This document shows, piece after piece, positions 1 through 6,109 of a stretch of DNA of 6,213 bases. Position 1 is the stretch's first letter. The number at the start of each line of letters is the position of its first letter. This DNA comes from Comamonadaceae bacterium (GTDB lineage: Bacteria; Pseudomonadota; Gammaproteobacteria; Burkholderiales; Burkholderiaceae_C): contig CANJNX010000054.1 in assembly GCA_947475495.1 (NCBI GenBank), forward strand, positions 1 through 6,213, read 5' to 3'. The notes under the pieces are model-generated. The model saw only the letters and a list, made by a program, of their open reading frames with translations, was not told where the DNA came from and made no database searches. Both the position numbers and the translations under genes were made by a program.

Positions 1-917
1 CCTTGGCCCAATTGGGTTACCAAGAAACGATCAACTTCAGTTTTGTAGAAGAGCGCTGGGAACACGAATTAGCGGGCAACCCCAAGCCCATTCAATTGCT
101 CAACCCAATTGCCAGCCAAATGAGCGTGATGCGTTCTTCACTGATCGGATCCTTATTGCAGGTTTTGAAATTCAACCAGGCGCGCAAAGCACCGCGGGTT
201 CGTATTTTTGAAGTGGGCCGTGTATTTTTACGCGATGACGCGGTTCAAAATTCGGACACCACCGTGCAAGGGGTGAACCAACCCATGCGCATCGCCGGAT
301 TGGCTTGCGGAAGTCTGGACACCTTGCAATGGGGCCGAAAAGAACAAGCGGTTGATTTCTTTGATGTCAAAGGGGAAATCGAAACCTTGCTCGCGCCATT
401 CAAAGCAGAGTTTCTACCCGCCAGCCATCCTTCGATGCATCCCGGGCGCTGCGCCCAAGTGGTATTGCACGGCCAAGCCATCGGTTATGTAGGCGAACTC
501 CACCCACAGTGGCGGCAAGCGTATGACATCAGCCAAACGCCCATCCTCTTTGAGTTGGATTTGGATCCCGTTGTATCGCGCGCAGTTCCCAGCTTCAAGG
601 CGGTTGCCAAGTTCCAAGCCGTTCAGCGCGATATCGCCGTGGTGGTCGAAGACCATATCAGCCATAACGCTTTAATGAAAGCCATTTGGGAGGCTCCCAC
701 CCTTGGCGTTCTCCAAGACGCGCAGTTGTTTGACGTGTACCGGCCCAAAGCAGCGGGTAAAGAACCCACGGTTGCGGGTACGACCGACCGAAGTTTGGCG
801 GTGCGATTGACACTCAATCTTTCCGATGCCACACTGACCGAAACGCAGATTGAGACCACAGTGAAAGCGGTCATTGACCATTTGGGAAAAACACTGGGTG
901 CACGCCAGCGCGTGTAA
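1..917 (+). CDS. pheT: Phenylalanyl-tRNA synthetase beta subunit, C-terminal part (5' partial)
   Basis: This is the end of PheT, which with PheS forms the cytoplasmic alpha2beta2 enzyme that charges tRNA-Phe. The reading frame is open at the window edge (first whole codon at 3). The TTG there is an internal Leu codon, not a start, and about 500 residues lie upstream, judging from the usual ~800-residue length. Visible residues 1-190 are the catalytic-like core of the beta chain. They carry the conserved block HPSMHPGR (142-149), followed by IGYVGELHP. Residues ~198-304 are the FDX-ACB (ferredoxin-fold anticodon-binding) domain, with RDIAVVVE (from R209), LFDVYR (242-247) and the terminal LAVRLTL...LGARQRV segment. 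The 3' end is intact, with a TAA stop. ihfA follows after 30 bp, the usual pheST-ihfA order of proteobacteria. Identification is secure; only the N-terminal portion is unseen. Confidence 0.97.
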   Translation, partial: LAQLGYQETINFSFVEERWEHELAGNPKPIQLLNPIASQMSVMRSSLIGSLLQVLKFNQARKAPRVRIFEVGRVFLRDDAVQNSDTTVQGVNQPMRIAGLACGSLDTLQWGRKEQAVDFFDVKGEIETLLAPFKAEFLPASHPSMHPGRCAQVVLHGQAIGYVGELHPQWRQAYDISQTPILFELDLDPVVSRAVPSFKAVAKFQAVQRDIAVVVEDHISHNALMKAIWEAPTLGVLQDAQLFDVYRPKAAGKEPTVAGTTDRSLAVRLTLNLSDATLTETQIETTVKAVIDHLGKTLGARQRV

Positions 918-934
918 CTAGGCAGAAAGTACGT

Positions 935-939
935 AGGAG
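935..939 (+). promoter_or_regulatory. Shine-Dalgarno site of ihfA
   Basis: AGGAG lies 8 nt before the ATG at 948 and 5 nt before the overlapping GTG at 945. The 8-nt spacing favours the ATG as the main start. It lies in the pheT-ihfA gap, where no terminator or clear promoter is seen, consistent with co-transcription. Confidence 0.75.
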
Positions 940-947
940 TTCGAGTG

Positions 948-1271
948 ATGGAATTTTCTGTAGACAGCCTAGAAACGGCGGCGATGACCAAGGCCCAGTT
1001 GGCGGATCTTTTGTTTGAGCAAATTGGACTCAATAAACGCGAGTCCAAAGACATGATCGATGCGTTCTTCGATCTTGTGGCCGAAAATTTGGTGGAGGGC
1101 AGCGATGTGAAAATTTCTGGATTTGGGAATTTTCAAATCAGAACCAAGGCCTCCCGGCCTGGGCGCAATCCCCGTACAGGCGAGTCCATCCCGATCGAGG
1201 CCCGCCGGGTTGTCACCTTTCATGCCAGCCATAAACTCAAAGAACAGATCCAAGAAGAAAAAATAAGCTAA
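948..1271 (+). CDS. ihfA: Integration host factor subunit alpha (IHF-alpha)
   Basis: This encodes the alpha chain of IHF, the heterodimeric (with IhfB) nucleoid protein that bends DNA sharply at specific sites and assists recombination, replication and sigma-54 transcription. The product is 107 aa with the HU/IHF fold. The helical dimerisation part is residues 14-50, including TKAQLADLLF and GLNKRESKDM. ISGFGNF (56-62) follows, then the beta-arm block RPGRNPRTGE (70-79), whose P71 corresponds to the DNA-intercalating proline. ARRVVTFHAS (85-94) and a final helix close the protein. GRNP and ARRVVTF point to IhfA rather than HU. A ~12-residue extension precedes the motif where E. coli IhfA begins; I believe this is usual in betaproteobacteria. 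The start was chosen at ATG 948 from its ribosome site. GTG 945 is a frame-matched alternative adding one residue, and ATG 984 lacks a good ribosome site. Confidence 0.95.
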   Translation: MEFSVDSLETAAMTKAQLADLLFEQIGLNKRESKDMIDAFFDLVAENLVEGSDVKISGFGNFQIRTKASRPGRNPRTGESIPIEARRVVTFHASHKLKEQIQEEKIS

Positions 1272-1287
1272 GGAAACGCGATACTTT

Positions 1288-1303
1288 CGCAATAGTAATT
1301 GCG
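1288..1303 (+). other. Small perfect hairpin in the ihfA-regulator gap
   Basis: CGCAAT and ATTGCG form a 6-bp perfect inverted repeat around the 4-nt loop AGTA, 17 bp after the ihfA stop. No T-tract follows, so a standard intrinsic terminator is unlikely. It may stabilise the 3' end of the pheT-ihfA message, be a protein-binding palindrome, or be chance. The rest of the 87-bp gap holds a second small repeat (AGAG/CTCT, 1318-1329) and only weak promoter-like elements: TTGCGT at 1299, 17-bp spacing, TAATCT at 1322. Confidence 0.35.
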
Positions 1304-1358
1304 TTGTCGCACAAGTTAGAGTAATCTCTCATCCTTTTCCTGTAGAGCTTTGATTTCA

Positions 1359-1808
1359 ATGGAGAATACTCTCCCCACCATACCTGCCAAACGCTACTTC
1401 ACCATTGGTGAAGTCGGGGATTTGTGCGGCGTTAAACCCCATGTACTGCGCTACTGGGAACAAGAATTTACCCAGTTGCGGCCTATGAAGCGCAGAGGGA
1501 ATCGGCGCTATTACCAGCACCATGAAGTTTTGATGATTCGGCGTATTCGCGATTTGTTGTACGACCAGGGTTTCACCATTAGTGGTGCACGCAACAAGAT
1601 GCAAGAGTTGTTGCAATCCGAGCGTGATAAAAAACGCAACGGTGAGACATTGCTAGAAGGCGTTGTTGAGTTTGATTCTGATGAGAGTGATGATCAAATC
1701 AATTCAACAGCCCATGCATTCAAAGCCCTTGCCCCTCATTCACCGGCATGGCTTGAATTCAAAGCAGAATTGCTTGAAATTCGGGATATGTTGGCTCCTA
1801 GCCATTGA
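1359..1808 (+). CDS. MerR-family transcriptional regulator (MlrA-like winged-helix domain)
   Basis: This is a predicted DNA-binding regulator of 149 aa. Residues 13-82 are a MerR-type winged helix-turn-helix: YFTIGEVGDLCGV (helix-turn-helix), the signature LRYWEQEF (30-37), LRPMKRRGNRRYY (wing, 40-52), then helices through GFTISGARNKM. The RYWE..F...P....G.RRYY pattern is that of the MlrA/YcgE-like branch rather than the metal sensors. The C-terminal part (83-149) is short and has no cysteine. The only Cys is residue 23, within the HTH, so a CueR- or ZntR-like metal site is absent. An acidic stretch lies at 104-113, and the tail FKAELLEIRDML is predicted helical. Ligand and targets are not known to me. 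ATG 1359 is preferred over the upstream in-frame TTG 1350 because the domain begins right after it; the ribosome site is weak (TAGAG, 11 nt upstream). It sits between ihfA and tRNA-Pro, a placement I recall as common in betaproteobacteria. Confidence 0.88.
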   Translation: MENTLPTIPAKRYFTIGEVGDLCGVKPHVLRYWEQEFTQLRPMKRRGNRRYYQHHEVLMIRRIRDLLYDQGFTISGARNKMQELLQSERDKKRNGETLLEGVVEFDSDESDDQINSTAHAFKALAPHSPAWLEFKAELLEIRDMLAPSH

Positions 1809-1835
1809 AAACACACGCACCAGAGCGGTTATAAT
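1805..1835 (+). promoter_or_regulatory. Promoter of tRNA-Pro(GGG)
   Basis: The -10 hexamer is a perfect TATAAT at 1830-1835. The best -35 is TTGAAA (5 of 6 matches to consensus) at 1805-1810, spaced 19 bp, which is slightly long. TGAAAA one base later would give 18 bp. A start near 1842 would leave a leader of about 6 nt before the mature tRNA at 1848. The -35 covers the stop codon of the preceding regulator gene, so the two units abut. Confidence 0.7.
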
Positions 1836-1847
1836 TTACGACTGATA

Positions 1848-1924
1848 CGGTGTGTGGCGCAGCCTGGTAGCGCACTTGCATGGGGTGCAAGGGGTCGAAG
1901 GTTCGAATCCTTTCACACCGACCA
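1848..1924 (+). tRNA. tRNA-Pro, anticodon GGG
   Basis: This 77-nt tRNA includes an encoded CCA tail (1922-1924). The acceptor stem CGGTGTG (1848-1854) pairs perfectly with CACACCG (1914-1920), with discriminator A1921. The D arm contains AGCCTGGTAGCGC. The anticodon stem is CTTGC (1875-1879) with GCAAG (1887-1891), enclosing the loop ATGGGGT, so the anticodon is GGG at 1882-1884 and reads CCC/CCU. The T arm is GAAGG (1897-1901), loop TTCGAAT, CCTTT (1909-1913), with one G-T pair. It closely resembles E. coli proL, including the unusual A at position 32. It has its own promoter and terminator. No integrase or duplicated 3' end is seen nearby, so it is not an occupied integration site within this window. 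Confidence 0.97.
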
Positions 1925-1927
1925 ATT

Positions 1928-1957
1928 TTGACAGGGCTTAGTAGGCGAAAGTTTACT
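1928..1957 (+). promoter_or_regulatory. Possible tex promoter overlapping the tRNA terminator
   Basis: A perfect -35 TTGACA lies at 1928-1933, three bases after the tRNA CCA. The best -10 is TTTACT at 1952-1957 (4 of 6, lacking the important second-position A), with 18-bp spacing. Initiation near 1964 would place the transcript start just past the hairpin and give tex a leader of about 32 nt. No other promoter space exists between the terminator and tex. The weak -10 keeps this tentative. Confidence 0.4.
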
Positions 1958-1975
1958 AAGCCCTTTGTCTTTTCC
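1933..1975 (+). terminator. Intrinsic terminator after tRNA-Pro
   Basis: Bases 1933-1946 pair with 1951-1964 in an unbroken 14-bp stem (two G-T wobbles near the tip), closed by C-G around a GAAA tetraloop (1947-1950). The 3' side runs into TTTGTCTTTT, a T-rich tail interrupted by G and C. It begins 8 nt after the tRNA CCA and ends about 20 bp before the tex start codon, so it also lies directly upstream of, or within, the tex leader. Confidence 0.88.
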
Positions 1976-1995
1976 TGAATGCACTTCGTACCGCC

Positions 1996-4380
1996 ATGCA
2001 AAAAATTATTGCGCAAATTGCGCTCGAAATTCGAATTCGACCCCAGCAAGTGCAAGCAGCTGTTACTTTGTTAGATGGTGGGGCGACCGTTCCGTTTATC
2101 GCGCGGTACCGCAAAGAAGTTACCGACGGCCTAGACGACATTCAACTGCGTGAACTTGAATCGCGCTTGGGCTACCTACGTGAATTGCATGAACGCCGAG
2201 AAGCAGTATGCAAAGCCATTGAAGAGCAAGGAAAGCTCACGCCTGCCTTGGTTTCAGCAATTGAAGCCACAGCAACCAAGCAAGAACTCGAAGATCTCTA
2301 TCTGCCTTTCAAACTCAAGCGCCGAACAAAAGGGCAATTGGCCCGTGAGGCTGGGATTGAACCTTTGGCCGATGCACTGTTTGCAAACCCTCTGCTTGTT
2401 CCTGCGGATGCTGCGCTGGCCTTTGTGGTACCGATGCGACCGGTGTTGGAAGGCGAAGACAAACAAGCGGACTTTTCAACGGTTCAGGCCGTGCTAGATG
2501 GCGTACGCGATCTCTTGAGTGAGCGCTGGGCTGAAGATGCTGCGCTGATTCAAATCCTGCGATCTTGGTTATGGGCTGAAGGTTTGTTGCAGTCCAAACG
2601 TTTAGACAGCGTGGACGAATCGCAAGCCGATACGGCTAAGTTTCGCGACTACTTTGCGTACGACGAAGCGATAGGTCGTGTTCCTTCCCACCGCGCATTG
2701 GCGGTCTTTCGAGGACGCGCTCTTGGCATCTTGGATGTGAAGTTGGTACTGCCCGATTCGGCTTTTGCCATACAAAACAATACGGACCCTTCTGTTTCAC
2801 TCAAAACAGCGCCCGTCTCGCTTGCCGAAGCGCGGATTGCGCTGCATTTGGGTTGGAGCCACCAAGGACGGGCTGCAGATGATTTGCTGAGAAAGTGCGT
2901 GGCTTGGACTTGGCGGGTGAAGCTCAGTCTCTCCATTGAACGCGATCTCTTTTCCAAATTGCGCGAGGATGCAGAAAAAGTAGCTATCAAAGTATTCGCA
3001 GACAATCTGCGCGACTTGCTATTGGCCGCACCTGCTGGCCCGCGGGTTGTCATGGGACTGGACCCTGGAATTCGCACCGGTGTGAAGGTTGCGGTGGTTG
3101 ACACCACCGGAAAATTGGTCGAAACCGCCACCGTTTTTCCGCACGAACCCCGCAAGGATTGGGACGGTGCTTTGCACACCCTCGCAGCGCTTTGTGCGCG
3201 CCATGGCGTGAATCTGATAGCCATTGGCAATGGCACTGCAAGCCGGGAAACCGATGCACTTGCAGCGGATGTAATGAAAATGCTCGTTAAGGGGAGCGGC
3301 GCAGCGATAGAGAAAGTGGTTGTCAGTGAAGCGGGAGCTTCGGTTTACAGCGCGAGCGAATACGCCAGTGCGGAGATGCCTGATGTCGATGTCAGCCTGC
3401 GGGGTGCAGCCAGCATTGCACGTCGCTTGCAAGACCCCTTGGCAGAACTGGTGAAAATTGATCCCAAGTCCATCGGGGTGGGCCAGTACCAACACGATGT
3501 CAATCAAAGCGACTTGGCAAAAATGCTGGGAACCGTGGTGGAAGACTGCGTCAACGCGGTAGGCGTAGACCTCAACACCGCCAGCGTGCCTTTGCTGTCC
3601 AGGGTCTCGGGTTTATCGGGAACCGTTGCCAAGGCGGTTGTTAGGTGGCGTGAAACCCATGGCGCTTTTCGTAACCGACACCAGCTCATGGAGGTTGCAG
3701 GCCTGGGCGTAAAAACCTTTGAACAAAGTGCGGGCTTCCTGCGCATTCGTGGCGGTGACAACCCCTTGGACATGACAGGCGTTCACCCGGAAACTTACCC
3801 CTTGGTAGAACAAATCATTCTCAAAGCAGCCAAACCCATTCATGAGGTGATGGGGCGCTCTGAGATTCTCAAACCCCTGCGGCCTGAGTTGTTCATCAAC
3901 AGCACCTTCGGCCCCCTCACCGTCAAAGACGTCTTGCTAGAACTTGAGAAGCCCGGGCGGGATCCGCGACCGGATTTCAAAGTAGCGCGATTCAATGAGG
4001 GCATCAACGACATCAAGGATCTCAAAGAAGGCATGGTGTTGGAAGGTACCGTGAGCAATGTGGCCGCGTTTGGCGCGTTCATTGATTTGGGCGTCCACCA
4101 AGATGGATTGGTGCACGTCAGCCAATTGAGCCACACATTTACCAGCGATGCACGTGAGGTCGTTAAGACCGGTGACATTGTGAAAGTTCAGGTGGTTGAG
4201 GTCGATCTTTTGCGAAAACGCATTGGTCTGACCATGAAGATGGGGGCTGCGCCGTCCCGTGCTGCAACGCCTAGAGAAAATCACTTTGAACAGGCTCCTA
4301 AGATCGCCCGCCAAAACACTGCGCCACAAAGCTCGGCTATGGCCTCCGCTTTTGCTAAGCTGCAGAGTCTTAAGAAATAA
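1996..4380 (+). CDS. tex: Tex, RNA-binding transcription accessory protein
   Basis: Tex is a conserved cytoplasmic nucleic-acid-binding protein related to eukaryotic Spt6. It was first described in Bordetella as affecting toxin gene expression, and its molecular role remains only partly understood. The product is 794 aa, full length for the family (E. coli YhgF and Pseudomonas Tex are about 770-785). The N-terminal helical Tex_N region contains ATVPFIARYRKEVT. A YqgF/RNase H-like domain starts near 351, with MGLDPGIRTG (353-362; acidic residue D356). The family motif GQYQHDVNQ is at 496-504. Helix-hairpin-helix repeats span ~516-590, including VAGLGVKTFEQSAGFL. An S1 RNA-binding domain is at ~676-748 (LKEGMVLEGTV, FGAFIDLG, DGLVHVSQLS). 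The last ~45 residues are a low-complexity tail ending in MASAFAKL and a Lys pair. ATG 1996 matches the usual Tex N-terminus (MQ.II..IA), though no clear Shine-Dalgarno sequence precedes it. It is the first gene of a tight four-gene cluster. Confidence 0.97.
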   Translation: MQKIIAQIALEIRIRPQQVQAAVTLLDGGATVPFIARYRKEVTDGLDDIQLRELESRLGYLRELHERREAVCKAIEEQGKLTPALVSAIEATATKQELEDLYLPFKLKRRTKGQLAREAGIEPLADALFANPLLVPADAALAFVVPMRPVLEGEDKQADFSTVQAVLDGVRDLLSERWAEDAALIQILRSWLWAEGLLQSKRLDSVDESQADTAKFRDYFAYDEAIGRVPSHRALAVFRGRALGILDVKLVLPDSAFAIQNNTDPSVSLKTAPVSLAEARIALHLGWSHQGRAADDLLRKCVAWTWRVKLSLSIERDLFSKLREDAEKVAIKVFADNLRDLLLAAPAGPRVVMGLDPGIRTGVKVAVVDTTGKLVETATVFPHEPRKDWDGALHTLAALCARHGVNLIAIGNGTASRETDALAADVMKMLVKGSGAAIEKVVVSEAGASVYSASEYASAEMPDVDVSLRGAASIARRLQDPLAELVKIDPKSIGVGQYQHDVNQSDLAKMLGTVVEDCVNAVGVDLNTASVPLLSRVSGLSGTVAKAVVRWRETHGAFRNRHQLMEVAGLGVKTFEQSAGFLRIRGGDNPLDMTGVHPETYPLVEQIILKAAKPIHEVMGRSEILKPLRPELFINSTFGPLTVKDVLLELEKPGRDPRPDFKVARFNEGINDIKDLKEGMVLEGTVSNVAAFGAFIDLGVHQDGLVHVSQLSHTFTSDAREVVKTGDIVKVQVVEVDLLRKRIGLTMKMGAAPSRAATPRENHFEQAPKIARQNTAPQSSAMASAFAKLQSLKK

Positions 4381-4383
4381 GCA

Positions 4384-5457
4384 ATGAAAGCCCTCGCTAT
4401 TTACGCTGGCCCTAAGGCGTTTGCACATATCCAAGCCAACGGCCTGAAGCCAGAGCACGTGGGTGTTATCCCTGCGGCAGCAGGTGGCCCCAAGGGTTTG
4501 ATTTTGGGGCCGCTTGACCGATTTTTATTTGGTCAATGGCTGCCCCAAAGTACCCAGCCCATTGACTTGGTGGGTGCATCCATTGGGGCGTGGCGGATGT
4601 CGACCGCATGCTTGGACCAGCCTGTCTCAGCCTTTGAGCGCCTTGAATACGACTACATTCACCAGCACTACGAATCACTGCCCGGCCAAAAGCGCCCCAG
4701 TGCCAAGCAAGTCAGTGATGGCTTTGGCCAAAGCTTGCAAGATTTTTATGGTGGGCGCATTCATGAAGTGCTCAATCACCCGCGTTACCGCCTGCATGTG
4801 ATGACATCCCACGGGCAACATATTTTGAAGCGCGAGCATCCGCTTATGACGCCTTTAGGCTATGCAGCTGCATTCATTAGCAATCTTGCCCATCGGAAAC
4901 TGCTGGGCTCTTGGCTTGAGCGCATGGTTTTTTCTAGCCGTGGCGCGCTGCCTTTTGATGCCAGTGACTTCCCCACCCAACAGATAGGTTTGACCGAACG
5001 CAACTTCATGGCAGCACTGCAGGCCAGTTGCTCTATTCCTTTCGTGCTGCAAGCGGTGCACGACATTCCGGATGCACCCCAGGGCGCCTATTGGGACGGT
5101 GGCATCACGGACTACCACCTGCACCTGAACTACAACGGGCTGGCGCAAAGTCCACTCGTTCTGTACCCGCACTTTCAAAAAGCAGTGGTACCCGGTTGGT
5201 TAGACAAAGCCCTTGCTTGGCGGCATAAGTCCACCTCTTTTTTAGACAACACCATCGTATTGGCCCCCCGACCCGAGTGGGTCAAAACCTTACCCAACGC
5301 CAAGCTACCCGATCGGACCGACTTTGTGACTTATGGTTCAGACTTAGATGGCCGCGTTAAAGTGTGGAATGCTGCAGTAAGCGCGAGCAAACAAATGGCG
5401 GATGAGTTATCGGCCTGGTTAGCCAAGCCCACCGTGGCTGATGTTTTTCCCCTTTGA
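4384..5457 (+). CDS. Patatin-like phospholipase family protein
   Basis: This is a predicted serine lipid acyl hydrolase of 357 aa. Patatin-like enzymes use a Ser-Asp dyad, and all three parts are visible. The nucleophile elbow is GASIG with S66 (64-68), the dyad Asp is D238 in YWDGG (236-240), and a glycine-rich oxyanion loop AAGGPKG lies at 32-38. This loop has Lys where classical patatins have Arg (GGGxRG), and it sits ~30 residues further from the N-terminus than usual, so this is a divergent branch. No signal peptide or clear membrane segment is seen, so a cytoplasmic location is likely. The true substrate cannot be read from the sequence. Its ATG lies 3 nt after the tex stop, and its ribosome site is weak, suggesting coupled translation with tex. 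Family assignment is firm; biological role is unknown to me. Confidence 0.85.
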   Translation: MKALAIYAGPKAFAHIQANGLKPEHVGVIPAAAGGPKGLILGPLDRFLFGQWLPQSTQPIDLVGASIGAWRMSTACLDQPVSAFERLEYDYIHQHYESLPGQKRPSAKQVSDGFGQSLQDFYGGRIHEVLNHPRYRLHVMTSHGQHILKREHPLMTPLGYAAAFISNLAHRKLLGSWLERMVFSSRGALPFDASDFPTQQIGLTERNFMAALQASCSIPFVLQAVHDIPDAPQGAYWDGGITDYHLHLNYNGLAQSPLVLYPHFQKAVVPGWLDKALAWRHKSTSFLDNTIVLAPRPEWVKTLPNAKLPDRTDFVTYGSDLDGRVKVWNAAVSASKQMADELSAWLAKPTVADVFPL

Positions 5458-5460
5458 GGA
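5456..5460 (+). promoter_or_regulatory. Shine-Dalgarno site of the DUF1330 gene
   Basis: GAGGA lies 6 nt before ATG 5467 and shares its first two bases with the TGA stop of the patatin-like gene. Ribosomes finishing the upstream gene would therefore cover this site, a typical arrangement for translational coupling. Confidence 0.7.
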
Positions 5461-5466
5461 CTCTGT

Positions 5467-5754
5467 ATGAAATACGCCTATGTGGTAGGTCAGATGACTA
5501 TCAAAGACCAAGACAAGTGGGTTGAATACCGCAGCCAAGTATTGGCAACACTGACGCCATGGGCGGGGGAGTTGGTATTTAGAGGCAGCCAAATCAAAGC
5601 CCTGTCCGGTCAATGCGCTCACCCTGAAATCGTAGTGGTTCGATTCCCGTCCCTAGAGCAGTCGGAGTTTTGGCATGCATCCGCTGCGTACCAAGCGCTC
5701 ATACCCTTGCGCTGCGAAGCGGCTAATGTGGTGCTAATCACTTATGAAGCGTAA
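5467..5754 (+). CDS. DUF1330 domain protein (dimeric alpha/beta-barrel type)
   Basis: This small protein of 95 aa fits the DUF1330 family, which adopts the ferredoxin-like fold of the dimeric alpha/beta-barrel superfamily. Visible family features are the strand YAYVVGQMTI (3-12), then DKWVEYR (16-22), a middle strand ending in VVVRFPS (56-62), and the family-typical stretch W69 to R82, which includes YQALIPLR (75-82). The length is typical for a complete single-domain member. No catalytic function is established for the family, and none is inferred here. A good ribosome site overlaps the stop codon of the gene before, and the 3' end overlaps the next gene by 11 nt, so it is embedded in the tex cluster. 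Likely cytoplasmic, since no signal peptide is seen. Confidence 0.85.
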   Translation: MKYAYVVGQMTIKDQDKWVEYRSQVLATLTPWAGELVFRGSQIKALSGQCAHPEIVVVRFPSLEQSEFWHASAAYQALIPLRCEAANVVLITYEA

Positions 5755-6109
5755 AACGACCATCGCGACAACTGAATCGGTCGATTTTCTTCACACAGTT
5801 TTTGATGTATTTGGGCCCATTGCAACCCGCAGGATGTTTGGAGGGTGGGGGATTTACCATGATGGACTGATATTTGGTTTGTACTTCGCAGCTCGTTTGT
5901 ATTTGAAAACAGACGCACACAATTTGCAGCATTTCAAACTAGCTGGATCAGAGCCTTTTACATACACCCAACGGGGAAAACCTGTGCAGCTATCGTACTG
6001 GTCCGCCCCAGAATCTGTTTTTGACGATAGTGAGCAAGCAATGAGGTGGAGTCAAATTGCCTGGGAAGCAGCGCTCCGAAAAAGTGTGAAAACTGTTCAA
6101 AGTGCCTAA
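5744..6109 (+). CDS. TfoX N-terminal-domain protein (TfoX/Sxy family)
   Basis: This 121-aa protein consists of the TfoX N-terminal domain alone. The diagnostic segment is RRMFGGWGIY (29-38), followed by DGLIFGLYFAARLYLKTD, then EPFTYTQRGKPVQLSYWSAPE and an acidic, helical tail with DDSEQAMRWSQIAWEAAL. Full-length TfoX/Sxy proteins, which activate competence genes with CRP in Haemophilus and Vibrio, also carry a C-terminal domain of similar size that is absent here. A role in competence should therefore not be assumed; single-domain members are widespread and mostly uncharacterised. The start ATG lies inside the DUF1330 gene (11-nt overlap, different frame) without a clear ribosome site, pointing to coupled translation. 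It is the last gene of the cluster, and no strong terminator follows in the window. Confidence 0.87.
   Translation: MKRKTTIATTESVDFLHTVFDVFGPIATRRMFGGWGIYHDGLIFGLYFAARLYLKTDAHNLQHFKLAGSEPFTYTQRGKPVQLSYWSAPESVFDDSEQAMRWSQIAWEAALRKSVKTVQSA

Noticed and set aside
3..5. TTG as a start codon for the first gene
   Set aside because: The sequence there is the middle of PheT, which is normally about 800 residues; the frame continues off the window.
945..947. GTG start for ihfA
   Set aside because: It is only 5 nt from AGGAG, while the adjoining ATG at 948 has the better 8-nt spacing. The proteins differ by one residue.
1848..1924. tRNA-Pro as an integration site for a mobile element
   Set aside because: No integrase and no second copy of the tRNA 3' end is seen in the window, and core genes follow directly.
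1798..2055. Minus-strand open frame of 85 codons across the tRNA
   Set aside because: It is the antisense reading of tRNA-Pro plus its terminator. The peptide segment RIRTFDPLHPMQVRYQ is a familiar false protein produced by such tRNA genes.
2649..3236. Minus-strand open frame of 195 codons inside tex
   Set aside because: It lies wholly opposite well-conserved tex coding sequence, has low-complexity Ser/Arg/Ala-rich content, and matches no family I recognise.
3937..4458. Minus-strand open frame of 173 codons over the tex-patatin junction
   Set aside because: It runs opposite the conserved S1 domain and the start of the next gene, with no ribosome site or recognisable motif.
5744..6109. Calling the last gene tfoX/sxy, competence activator
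   Set aside because: Only the N-terminal domain is present, and the characterised activators have two domains. The symbol would overstate the evidence.
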